From NCBI GenBank assembly GCA_016858145.1, contig JAEHOE010000042.1, forward strand, positions 496,001 through 560,000: a stretch of DNA of 64,000 nt, read 5' to 3'. This document shows positions 34,801-43,440 of the stretch, one piece after another; position 1 is the stretch's first letter, and each line of letters opens with the position of its first letter. This stretch comes from Edaphochlamys debaryana. Lineage: Eukaryota > Chlorophyta > Chlorophyceae > Chlamydomonadales. The position numbers and the translations under genes are program-made. The notes under the pieces are model-generated. The model was not told the DNA's origin and made no database searches. It worked only from the letters and a program-made list of their open reading frames with translations.

Positions 34801-35614
34801 GCCTTCAGGAGGCGGTCACGCGACCGTAGACCTGTTGGTAGCGGCTCCCCAGAGCCCAGGTGGTAGGGCGGCTTAAGGTGAAAGACCGCCGTCCGCCTTC
34901 ACGCCTACTACCCGCCGTGGCCGTGGCCAGCCCCCTGAATCTGCCAGGTGGTCTCCGCCCCACGCTCTACCCCCGCCCCCCTTGTGCTGAACGGCGCCGG
35001 CTGTTGTGTGGGCTTTGGAGGTGCCACCGCCTCCCCCTTGATTGACCAGCTGACAGTTGGGCGCCGCCCCCCGTTCTCCGCCCCCCCCCAATTTCCCGCT
35101 GTGCTACACGTGGCCCCACGCTCTGTACCCAGAGGTTGCCGTCGAACCCCGAGGGGGGCCAGCTAGCTCGATAGCCGGAGCCCTCACCGGAACTGCTTTG
35201 TGATGAGCTTGTGCAGCGCCGCGCGGTCCGCGACCGTGCCGTTGTGCAGGAACGCCTCCTGGCACGCGCGCTCCCACAGTCGCGGGTGCTCGTGCAGGAT
35301 GCGCCACTGCCGGCAGACCTGGCAGGCCGGGGAGGAGCGGCCGCTCGGCCTCAGGCCATGGATGTGGCATGCGAATGTTTGGCTTCGGCTTCGGCCAGAG
35401 CCGGCCAAGTTCTCACCAGTCCTGCGCGCGCCAGCGAGGGCGCGTCCACGAAGCCGAGCACACGCAGCATCAACTCGTCGGTGAGTTGCCGCTGGATGGG
35501 CGCGAGTTCCACATCAGGGCTGTCTCCCGGGTGAGGCGCATGGATGCGGTTCGAGTACAGACTAAGCCAAGGCCGGTGGCCCACGAGCGGGGCTGGGACC
35601 TCGGCGAGCACCAT
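31803..35614 (-). CDS. F-box protein of the FBXO9 family
   Basis: Nine exons on the minus strand give 329 residues: 35614-35417, 35318-35188, 34505-34356, 34116-34062, 33609-33484, 33045-32920, 32743-32680, 32506-32424, 31859-31803. Residues about 43-90 form an F-box: LTDELMLRVLGFVDAPSLAR then VCRQWRILHEHPRLW. The FBXO9 C-terminal region follows: FDGLYASRNTYVR, VTYFRYYRFFPDGTFVYRTSP, GRYIVR, RLVLRSTVQGANNRLDIE, TTYDRELGRDLAP, CVFVPWEQ and LNLPPETMDF-like FNLPPETMDFIIL. FBXO9 proteins are substrate receptors of SCF ubiquitin ligases; the human one targets Tel2 and Tti1. The target here is unknown. No TPR-like N-terminus is seen. The joins of exons 7-8-9 are the least certain but agree in phase. 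Confidence 0.83.
32280..32440 (-). repeat. Echo of the F-box gene exon 8 donor
   Basis: On the minus strand TCGTGCCTTGGGAGCAGGTG (exon 8 end and donor, around 32424) is copied about 130 bp into the intron as TCGTGCCGTGGGAGCAGGTG. Both are followed by GGGGCAGCT. Confidence 0.8.
33574..33716 (-). repeat. Duplicate start of F-box gene exon 5
   Basis: The acceptor and first 33 coding bases of exon 5 (CCCAGGTGGTCAAGTCCCTC...) occur twice: the used copy at 33617-33574 and an upstream copy at 33714-33674. The upstream copy is 3 bases shorter, so it keeps the frame (VVKSLLCSRE against VVKSLLLCSRE) and has an intact AG. Confidence 0.88.
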
Positions 35615-36375
35615 CAACCCTAAATGCGTCGCAGCGAAGGTAGGCCAAGAGGAACGTGCTTGAAAGCTATGTGTATATACGCAGCTTAATCGTCGTGCGT
35701 AAGCGAATATGGAAGCAGTGAAGCGCGGGTCGCGCCAACATCATCCCAGACCACACAAGCGGACACGCCTTCGTGGCGCCCCGCCATGGCCCGCCCCCCC
35801 CCCCCCCCACCACCTTGCGAGCACAGAACCCCCCACACTACGCGCCATTGTCTGCACCTCCCCCGCCTCCCTCGCCCCCCTCCCCGGGCTCCCCATCCGT
35901 CACCCAACTTCCAGGCCCGTCTCCCGCCCCACCCGCCGCCCCAGCTGCACCCGCCGCCCCCTAGCCCCGCCCACATCCCCGCGTCTCTCCATCGTCCTTC
36001 GCCCATTTATTGCCCGTTGACCACCATCTGCCCCGCCGCCCCGCCGGATCCCCAGCTCGCCCATCCACACACAGTCCTCGGTGTTTACAATGAAGGACCC
36101 CCCTGGGGTCACAGCGCTGAACGCTGGGGCCAAGCGACCCACCTCACGGGCTTGCCCCCTGCAAGCCAGAACGCAAGTCCCTGTCATAACTTGCACTGAC
36201 CACACTCAGGTCCCACCTTAGTCCTTGGCACGCAATGACCATGCTCAGCGTGTATCGATGGCCCCTCCTCGGCCGCGCCTCCTACCAGTAACCGTTTACC
36301 GTTCATCATGTGCTCACACTGTTGGCCGTACACCTCTCGATCCTGGCTCTCCCGACCCCACATTCACTCCCACTC
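35615..36375. other. F-box gene upstream region
   Basis: Promoter and 5' UTR of the minus-strand F-box gene are expected here. The rest is C-rich low-complexity sequence with no supported coding exon. Confidence 0.4.
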
Positions 36376-36570
36376 TGCGGCTCCCTCCCGTTTGTTATGC
36401 GCCGCAGAGGACTATGTCCCCTTTCCGCAAGGTGCACATCCCATCAAACGCCACGTGTAGCTCACCCGGTCCCCGCCCCTGCCCTGCGACTCCCTCCCGT
36501 TTGTTATGCGCCGCCGGGCGAAACCCCCCCCCCCCCCTGCGGCTCCCTCCCGTTTGTTATGCGCCGCAGG
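36376..36570 (-). repeat. Three hairpin-ended 30-bp repeats after the LINE frame
   Basis: GCGGCTCCCTCCCGTTTGTT then ATGCGCCGC occurs at 36377, 36486 (one change in the left arm) and 36539. Its ends GCGGC/GCCGC are complementary. The array lies just beyond the stop of the minus-strand retrotransposon frame. Confidence 0.85.
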
Positions 36571-36586
36571 GTGTGCCCCGCCTCCA

Positions 36587-37603
36587 TCAAGGGGCGTCCG
36601 GGCCTGCATACTGCACTGATCCATCCGCCCTGGCCGCTAGGAAAGGGTGGTCGGTTGGGACCTCATCCCAGCCCCTGTGCGTGAGCCCAACCTCCGCAAA
36701 ACACTGCAAACGGCCCTCAAACTCGCCTCGTGCTACTGCTAAAGCCTGTGCCATCATCAAGGAGTGGTCCTGAGCGTCCCTGTGCGCATACTTGTACCTT
36801 CTGGCCCGGTCCATCGCGCATATCGCGGCCAGACACACCACGTCCCACACTCGCGCATGAATCCCGGTGCCCTCTGGGGGCACAGCAAGCCACACCTCGT
36901 GTCGTTTCACCGCCCTGCCAATACCATGACTGAGGCGCATACGAACAGCCACAGCGGCTGGGCAATACCAGAAATGGTGGAGCCGATCGCCTTGCTCCAT
37001 GGCCCGCCCACACGGACACCTCGCCACGTTCTCAGTTCCTAACTGGCTCCGGTGCATGCCAAATCCCGGGAAGCCATCCATCGCCAGCCTCCACAAGGGC
37101 TCTTTATTGCCCGGATCCCACTTAATGCCCCACAACCTCGGCCAAACCGCTTTCAGACTTGCCACTGCTTCTGCTGATGCCGTGTCTGTGCCGTACGCCT
37201 CCTGAATGTAAAGTGCATGCTTCCGTGCTAGCTTAACCCGAGCCGGTCCCAATTGCAAGTGCGTGGCCAGGCTAACTGTCATCTTTGCCAAGCTGACGTC
37301 CTCCCAGCCTATGCCCCTGGCAATGTTCGCCCAAGCCTCTTCTTCCCCTGGGGCGGCCGCCTGATCGTCCACCCCCCGTGCTGCTTCGGCCCACCCGGCC
37401 GGGAGCCGGCTAATAAGCGCGCCCAGGCGCTGTCCCATGTCTAGTCCATTGCGGAGTGCTTGCGGGAGCGCTCCCACCTGCGTGCCCAAAATGCTCTGTA
37501 CTACCCTTTCGGTGTATGACCTGTTGATCTGGGCCCTCGCCCCACACACACAGCATGCCCGGATCGCCACAACCACCGAGCTCCTCGCCCACCCCCCCCG
37601 CAA
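36587..37603 (-). pseudogene. zf-RVT C-terminal fragment of a LINE polyprotein
   Basis: The frame is open for 338 residues and has no credible start of its own. The zinc-binding pattern C-x-C...H-H...C lies around residues 215-240. A derelict transposon remnant is more likely than a host gene. Confidence 0.6.
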
Positions 37604-37800
37604 TCCGCGTAACGCGTCTCCCGTGTCTCCCTTCCCCCCGCAACCCCCCGACTCTTGCCACCAAACCCTCCCTTACCTGCCCAGGTTGCATCCCACACCC
37701 TTCGCCAAAACACTCCCCGTTCCGCAAGTCTGCTCCTGCTTAGTATATTGCACTGGACCTTGGACAGTGGCATGGGCCATAGCCGGCCATAGTCGGCCAT

Positions 37801-38259
37801 AGTCAGCTTGCTTGACGCTAGGCGGCCAGGGTGATGTCCGCGCTCTCCATGTCGGGGCTCCAGTTCGGCTCAACCCCTCACTCGGACGCGCAAAGTCCCC
37901 AGGGACGCGCAAAGTCTGCGCGGTCCAGTCTCTTCATGTTGGCTCACCCCCTCAAAGCCTTAATCGGAGGCCACGCCTCCACCGTGCTACTACTGTAGTC
38001 CTAGTCCGCCCCGCGCCCTGGGGCCAAGACGAGGCGCTCGAGTTGGGTAACACTTGAAGCATTCCTTCAGCACACCTCACTCCACAATGACAGCCGCAAG
38101 CGGCAAGGAACCCCAGTGTTTGTCCACATCTGCGTGCCAGTTTGCCCCTGCGCCTTCTCGCCTCGGACCGCCCCTCCCATGACGGTGCCCTACTAAGATC
38201 CCCGCCCTGCTTCTCTGAGACCCAGCAGACCCTGACACCGAGACCCATGCATGCCCGGC
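37801..38259. other. Spacer between LINE tail and duplicated segment
   Basis: No coding exon is supported. GGCCATAG is repeated three times at 37776-37803, at the edge of the LINE remnant. Confidence 0.35.
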
Positions 38260-38606
38260 TACCTGCCTTAGACACACATCCCGCCACGCCGCCAGGACGG
38301 GACACAGACATGGGTGACTGCCTCCGGGGAGTAAGGTCTGCCCAGCCCGAGCCCCACCACCCACGCACCCCAAAGGCGCGCACTCGCGTGTGGGAAACTA
38401 CCTAAGCCTCGCGGAGGGGTCAATTCGCCGGGCGCGGGCTCGGCTCCGAAACAAGCAAAGCTGCTGCCTCACCGTCCACCACGTCACCAATGTCACTTCT
38501 TCAGCACACCGTTTGCGGCACACCAGCAAAAGTGGACTAGCCCAACCGCTCTATGGCGTTCCGAACCCTCCCGCTACTACTGCATATGGGCTCAAGGCTG
38601 AGGCCC

Positions 38607-38816
38607 TCAGCCAGCAGCCGGCGGGTGGGCTGCCTCGGGCCGCCGGGCGACGCCGCCGGAAGCGGCGGCGGCCTGCAACCAAGCGCAGACATCCGCCGGC
38701 CGCTGAGACGTCGGCTCGCCGGGCCGCCGGGGCGTCATGGTGCAGGTGTAGGGCGGGCCGGCGGTGGTGTGGCGTGTGGCCTCGAAGGCACCGGCAGAGG
38801 CAACCTGCGGTGGCAC
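38607..38816 (-). pseudogene. Fragment resembling the VIT/VWA protein C-terminus (copy A)
   Basis: The minus strand encodes TCTMTPRRPGEPTSQRPAD, clearly related to LTCTMPPQRPGGPPSQRPAD in the VIT/VWA protein (around 44020). It is either a decayed partial duplicate or a second exon of the adjacent coiled-coil frame. Confidence 0.5.
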
Positions 38817-39022
38817 CGTCGCCGGGGCGACTGGGCTGGCCGCTGTCGCTCCTGCCTACCCTCCCTGCCACAGTCTGCAGGCGGACTGCCATGCTTGGTC
38901 TGCGCCGCAGCGGCCTCTCCTCACTTACGCCCCCTCGGCGAGGCTGCAGGCGAAAGGGAAGAGACCTGAAGAGAGTAAGCCACAACCCGGCTGCAGTAGC
39001 CGAGGCACCTTGCCTCAACAAT

Positions 39023-39376
39023 TTAGACGTGCTTCTCAGCATGGTCGCCTGATTCGCGAGCCGCCGGTCTTCGTTCCACCCACCTGCTGGCCATCGAGCG
39101 CTGCAGTTCACCGACATCCTCGGCGACCGCGTCGATGCGCTTTTCCATAGCGTCGATGCGCTTGTCCAGCGCGACGAGGCGGAAGAATAGGTATGCAGTG
39201 GGCGCGACTGCTAAAACCGCGCCCAAATTCTGAGCCACTGTCGAGCCAGGGCCGACCACCGAATAGCCCGGCCCTGCGCGTGTCCGAGTGGAGGGCGTGC
39301 GGGGCTTGCGACCCGCTGCCGAGCAGCGCCCCGGAATCAATGAGCGCGAGCCATTGTTCGCGTATAGAGACTCCAT
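39023..39376 (-). CDS. Small coiled-coil membrane protein, copy A
   Basis: A frame of 117 residues from the ATG at 39376 (MESLYANNGS). It has an Arg/Ser-rich start, a hydrophobic stretch (GAVLAVAPTAYLFFRLVAL) that could span a membrane, then a short coiled coil (LDKRIDAMEKRIDAVAEDVG) and a charged tail. I do not recognise the family. The second copy at 41409-41969 conserves the frame, which supports coding. The true gene may include a further exon towards 38600. Confidence 0.4.
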   Translation of the reverse strand: MESLYANNGSRSLIPGRCSAAGRKPRTPSTRTRAGPGYSVVGPGSTVAQNLGAVLAVAPTAYLFFRLVALDKRIDAMEKRIDAVAEDVGELQRSMASRWVERRPAARESGDHAEKHV

Positions 39377-39730
39377 GGGTTCGCTGTCTACTGCTAGCAA
39401 TCAGGAGTGAGGTGCGAAATACTGCTTAACGAGCTGATGCAGAGGCAGGCAGGAGGGCCTAGCGAGACCCAGCCCCATGCCAGCCGAGGCTTGTACCCCG
39501 CTCCCCCCTGGCTCCCGGCACATCCCTTTGGCCTACGGCCCGTATGGGAGTTCACGGCTCTTACCGGAGGCCGTGCAGGGCGGGGTGCGGTGCGGTGGTT
39601 TGGGTGGGTCGGCTGCCGCCCTCGCCGCCCTGCGCTGGTGCCCCGGCTGCGCTCCCCGGGCGACTCAGCCCTCTTCCCACCTGCAGCGCAGCTTCACAAT
39701 CCCGTGGCGGCACCAACACTTATCGCCCTG

Positions 39731-40759
39731 CCCTGCCCTGCCATGCTATGTGCCGTGCCCTACCCATACATGGCCCACGTGACTGACCCCACAGCAAGGG
39801 GGGGGGGGTAGGAATGATGTAAAAGTACCCCATGCCTCCTTTGGAAAGCGCTTGGCCAAAGGAGCCAAGTCCGCTTTCGGAATTGAAATCGAAGCTTCTA
39901 TTGCAGATATTTGGGCCCCCAAAGTTTAGGGTGGGTGGGTGGGTCGGGGGGTCTGGGAACTTTCGTCAAGTGGGCGCAGGAAGTTTTCGTCACGGCGGGC
40001 AGGACCCTGCCGTCGACTCCTGCGCTCTTCCAAGGGTCCATCAGGCGTGTATTGAGAAGGTCTAAACCCTGGGTGAGACTGAGCACCACGTTCAGCGGTC
40101 GGGAGGTGGGTCCAGGCCGGGCATGACCCGCCATGTCGGCATGCCACCCGCTGCGGAACACGTGGGGTTCCATTCCCACTGCCCCCTGTTGTGTCACACA
40201 CAGCCACTTGATCACAAAATGAGCCAGAAGCACTAGGAGCTCCGGTGGTAGGTGCGGCAAGACCCTCTCTGTGGGTTAATGGACGCGGCCATGTTCAATG
40301 GACATACCCCGAGTCTCGCATTCGCCCCAGGATGGCTTGCAAGACGATAGCATACGTGGGGAGCAGTCCGCAGATGCAGTAATGAAAGAGGTTGCCATAA
40401 GCCACGTGCATGTGGAGTGCTGCAATAAGCCGTACGGCATGGGTGGGTGGGTGGGTCAGGGGGGTCAAGAACTTTTGCGGCATGGGGTGCGAAACTTTTG
40501 TCCCTACCCCCCCCCTGCCTACAGGCCCACATGCACCCCCACACTTCAGTTGAAGAATCCGTCCGCACACCGACAATGTCTGTACGGCGCTGGGGCGGCG
40601 GATGCAGACCAGGCATGCGGTAGGGTCAACAAGGGCCCTTCATCAGGTCAAAGAAAGAGACCAACCGACTGCCCCCAACGAAAGGAGCAAGGAATGGAGG
40701 CACAGCCCCGCCCTGGCACGGTCCCTGCTTCACACCAAGACCAAGGCCCGGTCACCCCT
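39731..40759. other. Spacer between the two duplicated segments
   Basis: No gene is supported. A related motif, GGGTGGGTGGGTGGGTC followed by GGGGGGTC and GAACTTT, occurs at 39931 and 40441, so this spacer also contains repeats. Confidence 0.4.
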
Positions 40760-41230
40760 GCCTGAGACAGACATCCCGCCAGGCAACGAACGACATAGGA
40801 AAGACACACCAGAGCAAAGCGAGGAGTGATGTACAGGACAAGGACATGGGGCCGCCTCTGGGGATCAAGGTCCTAGCCCTCACCCAGCCCTTACCCCACC
40901 AGCCATCCACCACCCACGCCCAAGGCGCGCACTCGCGTGTGGGAACCTGCATGAGCGTCACTCACAGCAGAGGCGGCCCCCCCCACAACAGGCATAGCTG
41001 TATCGACGCCTACTAGCGTGTCCCTCCCTCCCCTACCATGGCCGCGGCACGCCACCACAAGTGAATCAATCCATCCACTCTACGCGGCCCAAACCAACCC
41101 ATATTGCATCGCTTATGAGCGCAAGACGGAGGCCCTCAGCCAGTCAGTCAGCCAGACAGTCAGTCAGTCACAACTCTCCGTGGTAGGCTGCCTCGAGCGC
41201 CGCTGGCGGAGCCGAGGCGCCGGAGGGCAA

Positions 41231-41428
41231 TCAAGGCGGCGGCGGCCTGCTGCGGAGCACAGATGCCCGAGGCCGCGGCCGCTGAGACGGCGCCCCGCCG
41301 GGTTGCTGGGGCGTCATGGTGCAGGTTAGGAGCGGGCCGGCGGTGGTGTGGCGTTTGGCCTCGAAGGCACCGGCAGAGGCAACCTGCGGCGGCACCGCCG
41401 CCCTCGCTCTATCTGCCGCCAGTGGCAT
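41231..41428 (-). pseudogene. Fragment resembling the VIT/VWA protein C-terminus (copy B)
   Basis: The minus strand encodes LTCTMTPQQPGGAPSQRP, matching the VIT/VWA protein tail and copy A. The preceding VASAGAFEAKRHTTAGP is shared by the two copies only. Confidence 0.5.
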
Positions 41429-41969
41429 TCCTCCAAGCTGTGACCCCTACATGCCATCGGCAGACTGCCACGCATGGTCTCCGCTGCAGCAGCCTCTGCT
41501 CATGCCCGGCCTCACGGCCGATGAGCGAAGCTGCAGGCGAATGGGGGGGAGAGAGGCTGGGCCGGGCTGCACTAGCAACAATGTAATCGTGCGTCTCAGC
41601 ATGTGCGCCTGATTCGCGTGCCGCCAGTCTTCGCTCCACCCACCTTGCCATGGAGCGCTGCAGTTCACCGACGTCCTCAACGAGCGCGTCCAGCTTCACG
41701 TCCAGCCTATCAAAACATTCGTTGATGCGCTTTCCCACAGCGTCGATGCGCTTGTCCAGCGCGACGAGGCAGAAGAGTAGGTATGCAGTGGGCGCGACTG
41801 CTAAAACCGCGCCCAAATTCTGAGCCACTGTCGAGCCAGGGCCGCCCACCGAATAGCCTGGCCCTGCGCGTGTCCGAGTGGAGGGCGTGCGGGGCTTGCG
41901 ACCCGCTGCCGAGCTGCGACCCTGCAGGATTGGGCGCGACGAGCCAATGTTCGCGCGTAGAGACTCCAT
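41409..41969 (-). CDS. Small coiled-coil membrane protein, copy B
   Basis: A frame of 186 residues from the ATG at 41969 (MESLRANIGS). It shares the Arg-rich start, the hydrophobic segment (GAVLAVAPTAYLLFCLVAL) and the coiled coil with copy A, but its helix carries about two extra heptads (NECFDRLDVKLDAL). The frame runs about 70 residues beyond the copy A stop. Function is unknown. Confidence 0.42.
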   Translation of the reverse strand: MESLRANIGSSRPILQGRSSAAGRKPRTPSTRTRAGPGYSVGGPGSTVAQNLGAVLAVAPTAYLLFCLVALDKRIDAVGKRINECFDRLDVKLDALVEDVGELQRSMARWVERRLAARESGAHAETHDYIVASAARPSLSPPHSPAASLIGREAGHEQRLLQRRPCVAVCRWHVGVTAWRNATGGR

Positions 41970-42106
41970 GGGTTCGCTGTGTGTCTACAGGTGTTGCACG
42001 TAAGCAATGTCTATATGAGCGGATGCAGAGGGCAGTGGAGAGTGTATGGAGGCCCAGCAGGACCCAGCCCCATGCCATGCTCCAACTCGGTAAGCCCCCC
42101 ACAGGT

Positions 42107-42177
42107 CTGCGTAGTCAGCGGAACACGCCCTACGCCACAACCAAGCGCTTCGCTTCGTTGTTTTCTTCTACACCCTT
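42107..42177 (+). repeat. AGCGCTTCGCTT dispersed repeat, longest copy
   Basis: CCCACAGGTCTGCGTA, then CTACGCCACAACCAAGCGCT and TCGCTTCGTT.TTTTCTTCTACA. The first part matches 19624-19690 and the second part matches the two inverted copies at 17111-17240. Confidence 0.75.
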
Positions 42178-42480
42178 CAAGGCATTCTGGGCTGACTGCA
42201 CGCCCCGAACTGGCCATTCCGACCTGGCCGCCCAGGCCGCTTTCCCCCCCCCGCTCCCCCACTCTTCCAAGCTGGCCGCCCAGGCGGCTCTGGCCACCAT
42301 CGGCGGCGGACGCCTTGGAGGAGATGTAAGGCCTAGGGTAGGCCCACCCGGCTGGACCCGGCGCTTTCACTTGAATCCTGGGGGACGCACTCTGAGCCGT
42401 CCGCTCTGCCCTGGCTGCGCTCCCCCGTGCCCCTTGGCCCTCGCCCTGCCTCCAGCGCAAGTCCACAATTCCATGGCATT

Positions 42481-43401
42481 GGTTCGGGCTTGGGGGCCAG
42501 GCGCGGGGCCAGGCCGGCGCGGCGTCGCTGCACAGGGCCAGGGGCGGTGTGCGGTCCCTTGCGGTCCAGACACTTCCAGGCTGCAGAAGACACCACACCA
42601 CCCACTCCGCGGTGTCTCCAAACCAGATGTGCGCACCGATTAGGGCTGTGCCGCCAGTATCGAAGCACCTGATAGGGCCCCCCTAAGCCCTCCGACCATG
42701 ACCAGATGTGCCGTACCCCGCCTCCGAAAAGGTTGTCTGTCCGTTGCGCCCCATCCCTACGACCCTACCTCAGCTGATGCCAGACGACGAGATGGGGCGA
42801 GGTGATGGCGTGGCGCACGAGCTGTACCAAACCAACTCCTGAGCGTTCGATTTACTGCTTGCGGCACGGTCAGCACGGATCAGCGCGGTCCTGTGACAGC
42901 CAATGTCCCAACACGTGCAATTCTATACGCTGGTCCGCCAATCGCAAACAACCACGCCATCACTCACTCAGACGTGCAGCTAGCCACCATCCCAACTGGG
43001 GCTTCACGAACCTTCCAACTCACCCAAAGAGTCAAGAGCGCATGGTCTTCGTCCTCAACTCACCACCCTTCGCCACGCACCGCCCCATTAGTCAGCTGAT
43101 GCTGCCTAATGGTCACAGTCCATGCACTTGCACGCCGTACCGTGGCCGCGGCCAATCCGTTAGCAAGAGCCGCCTCCTACCGGGTCCAGGTCAGTACCGG
43201 TAACCTCCTTCCTCACCCTCACTTTCCCGAGTTTCCCCACAACCTCCCCTCGCCCTTGGCCTCACGCCGCCGCCGGCATCTCCTTTGCCAGCGCCAGTAC
43301 CATATGTATGGAGTGCAGGCTGCGCTTGCAACCGGCGTCTCTCGTCAAAACACACCGGTTTCGCCTTCCCAAACCCCGCGCCTTCCCCCCGTTCCCCCGC
43401 C
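42481..43401. other. Downstream flank of the VIT/VWA gene
   Basis: Presumed 3' UTR of the minus-strand VIT/VWA gene plus spacer. A copy of the gene's own last codons lies at 43261-43290. No other gene is supported. Confidence 0.45.
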
Positions 43402-43440
43402 TCACGCCGCCGCCGGCATCTCCTTCGCCAGCGCAATGAC
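43261..43440 (-). repeat. Second copy of the VIT/VWA gene's last codons and stop
   Basis: CCTCACGCCGCCGCCGGCAT then CTCCTTTGCCAGCGC (from 43260) copies the coding 3' end at 43400-43434, including the TGA. The period is 140 bp. Confidence 0.85.

Larger units (their letters stand above)
36376..37800 (-). mobile_element. 5'-truncated LINE (non-LTR retrotransposon) tail
   Basis: The minus strand holds a frame (37603-36587, about 338 residues) resembling the C-terminus of plant and algal non-LTR retrotransposon polyproteins downstream of the reverse transcriptase. It contains a zf-RVT zinc-binding segment: WRLAMDGFPGFGMHRSQLG, then RCPCGRAMEQGDRLHHFWYC with the expected Cys/His spacing. No reverse transcriptase catalytic motif is present, so the copy is 5'-truncated. 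Sequence to about 37800 may belong to it in a shifted frame. The three short repeats at 36376-36570 probably form its 3' end. Confidence 0.65.
38260..39730. repeat. Segmental duplication, copy A
   Basis: This matches 40760-42480 in the same orientation with moderate divergence and indels. Shared landmarks include GCGCACTCGCGTGTGGGAA (38378 and 40926), the coiled-coil frame below, and AGACCCAGCCCCATGCCA (39466; AGGACCCAGCCCCATGCCA at 42059). Confidence 0.75.
40760..42480. repeat. Segmental duplication, copy B
   Basis: Second copy of the segment at 38260-39730, about 2.5 kb downstream in the same orientation. It carries an insertion with the dispersed AGCGCTTCGCTT repeat at 42107-42177. Confidence 0.75.

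Noticed and set aside
35709..36020. Pro-rich plus-strand frame upstream of the F-box gene
   Set aside because: It is a low-complexity translation of C tracts and lies in the promoter region of the minus-strand gene.
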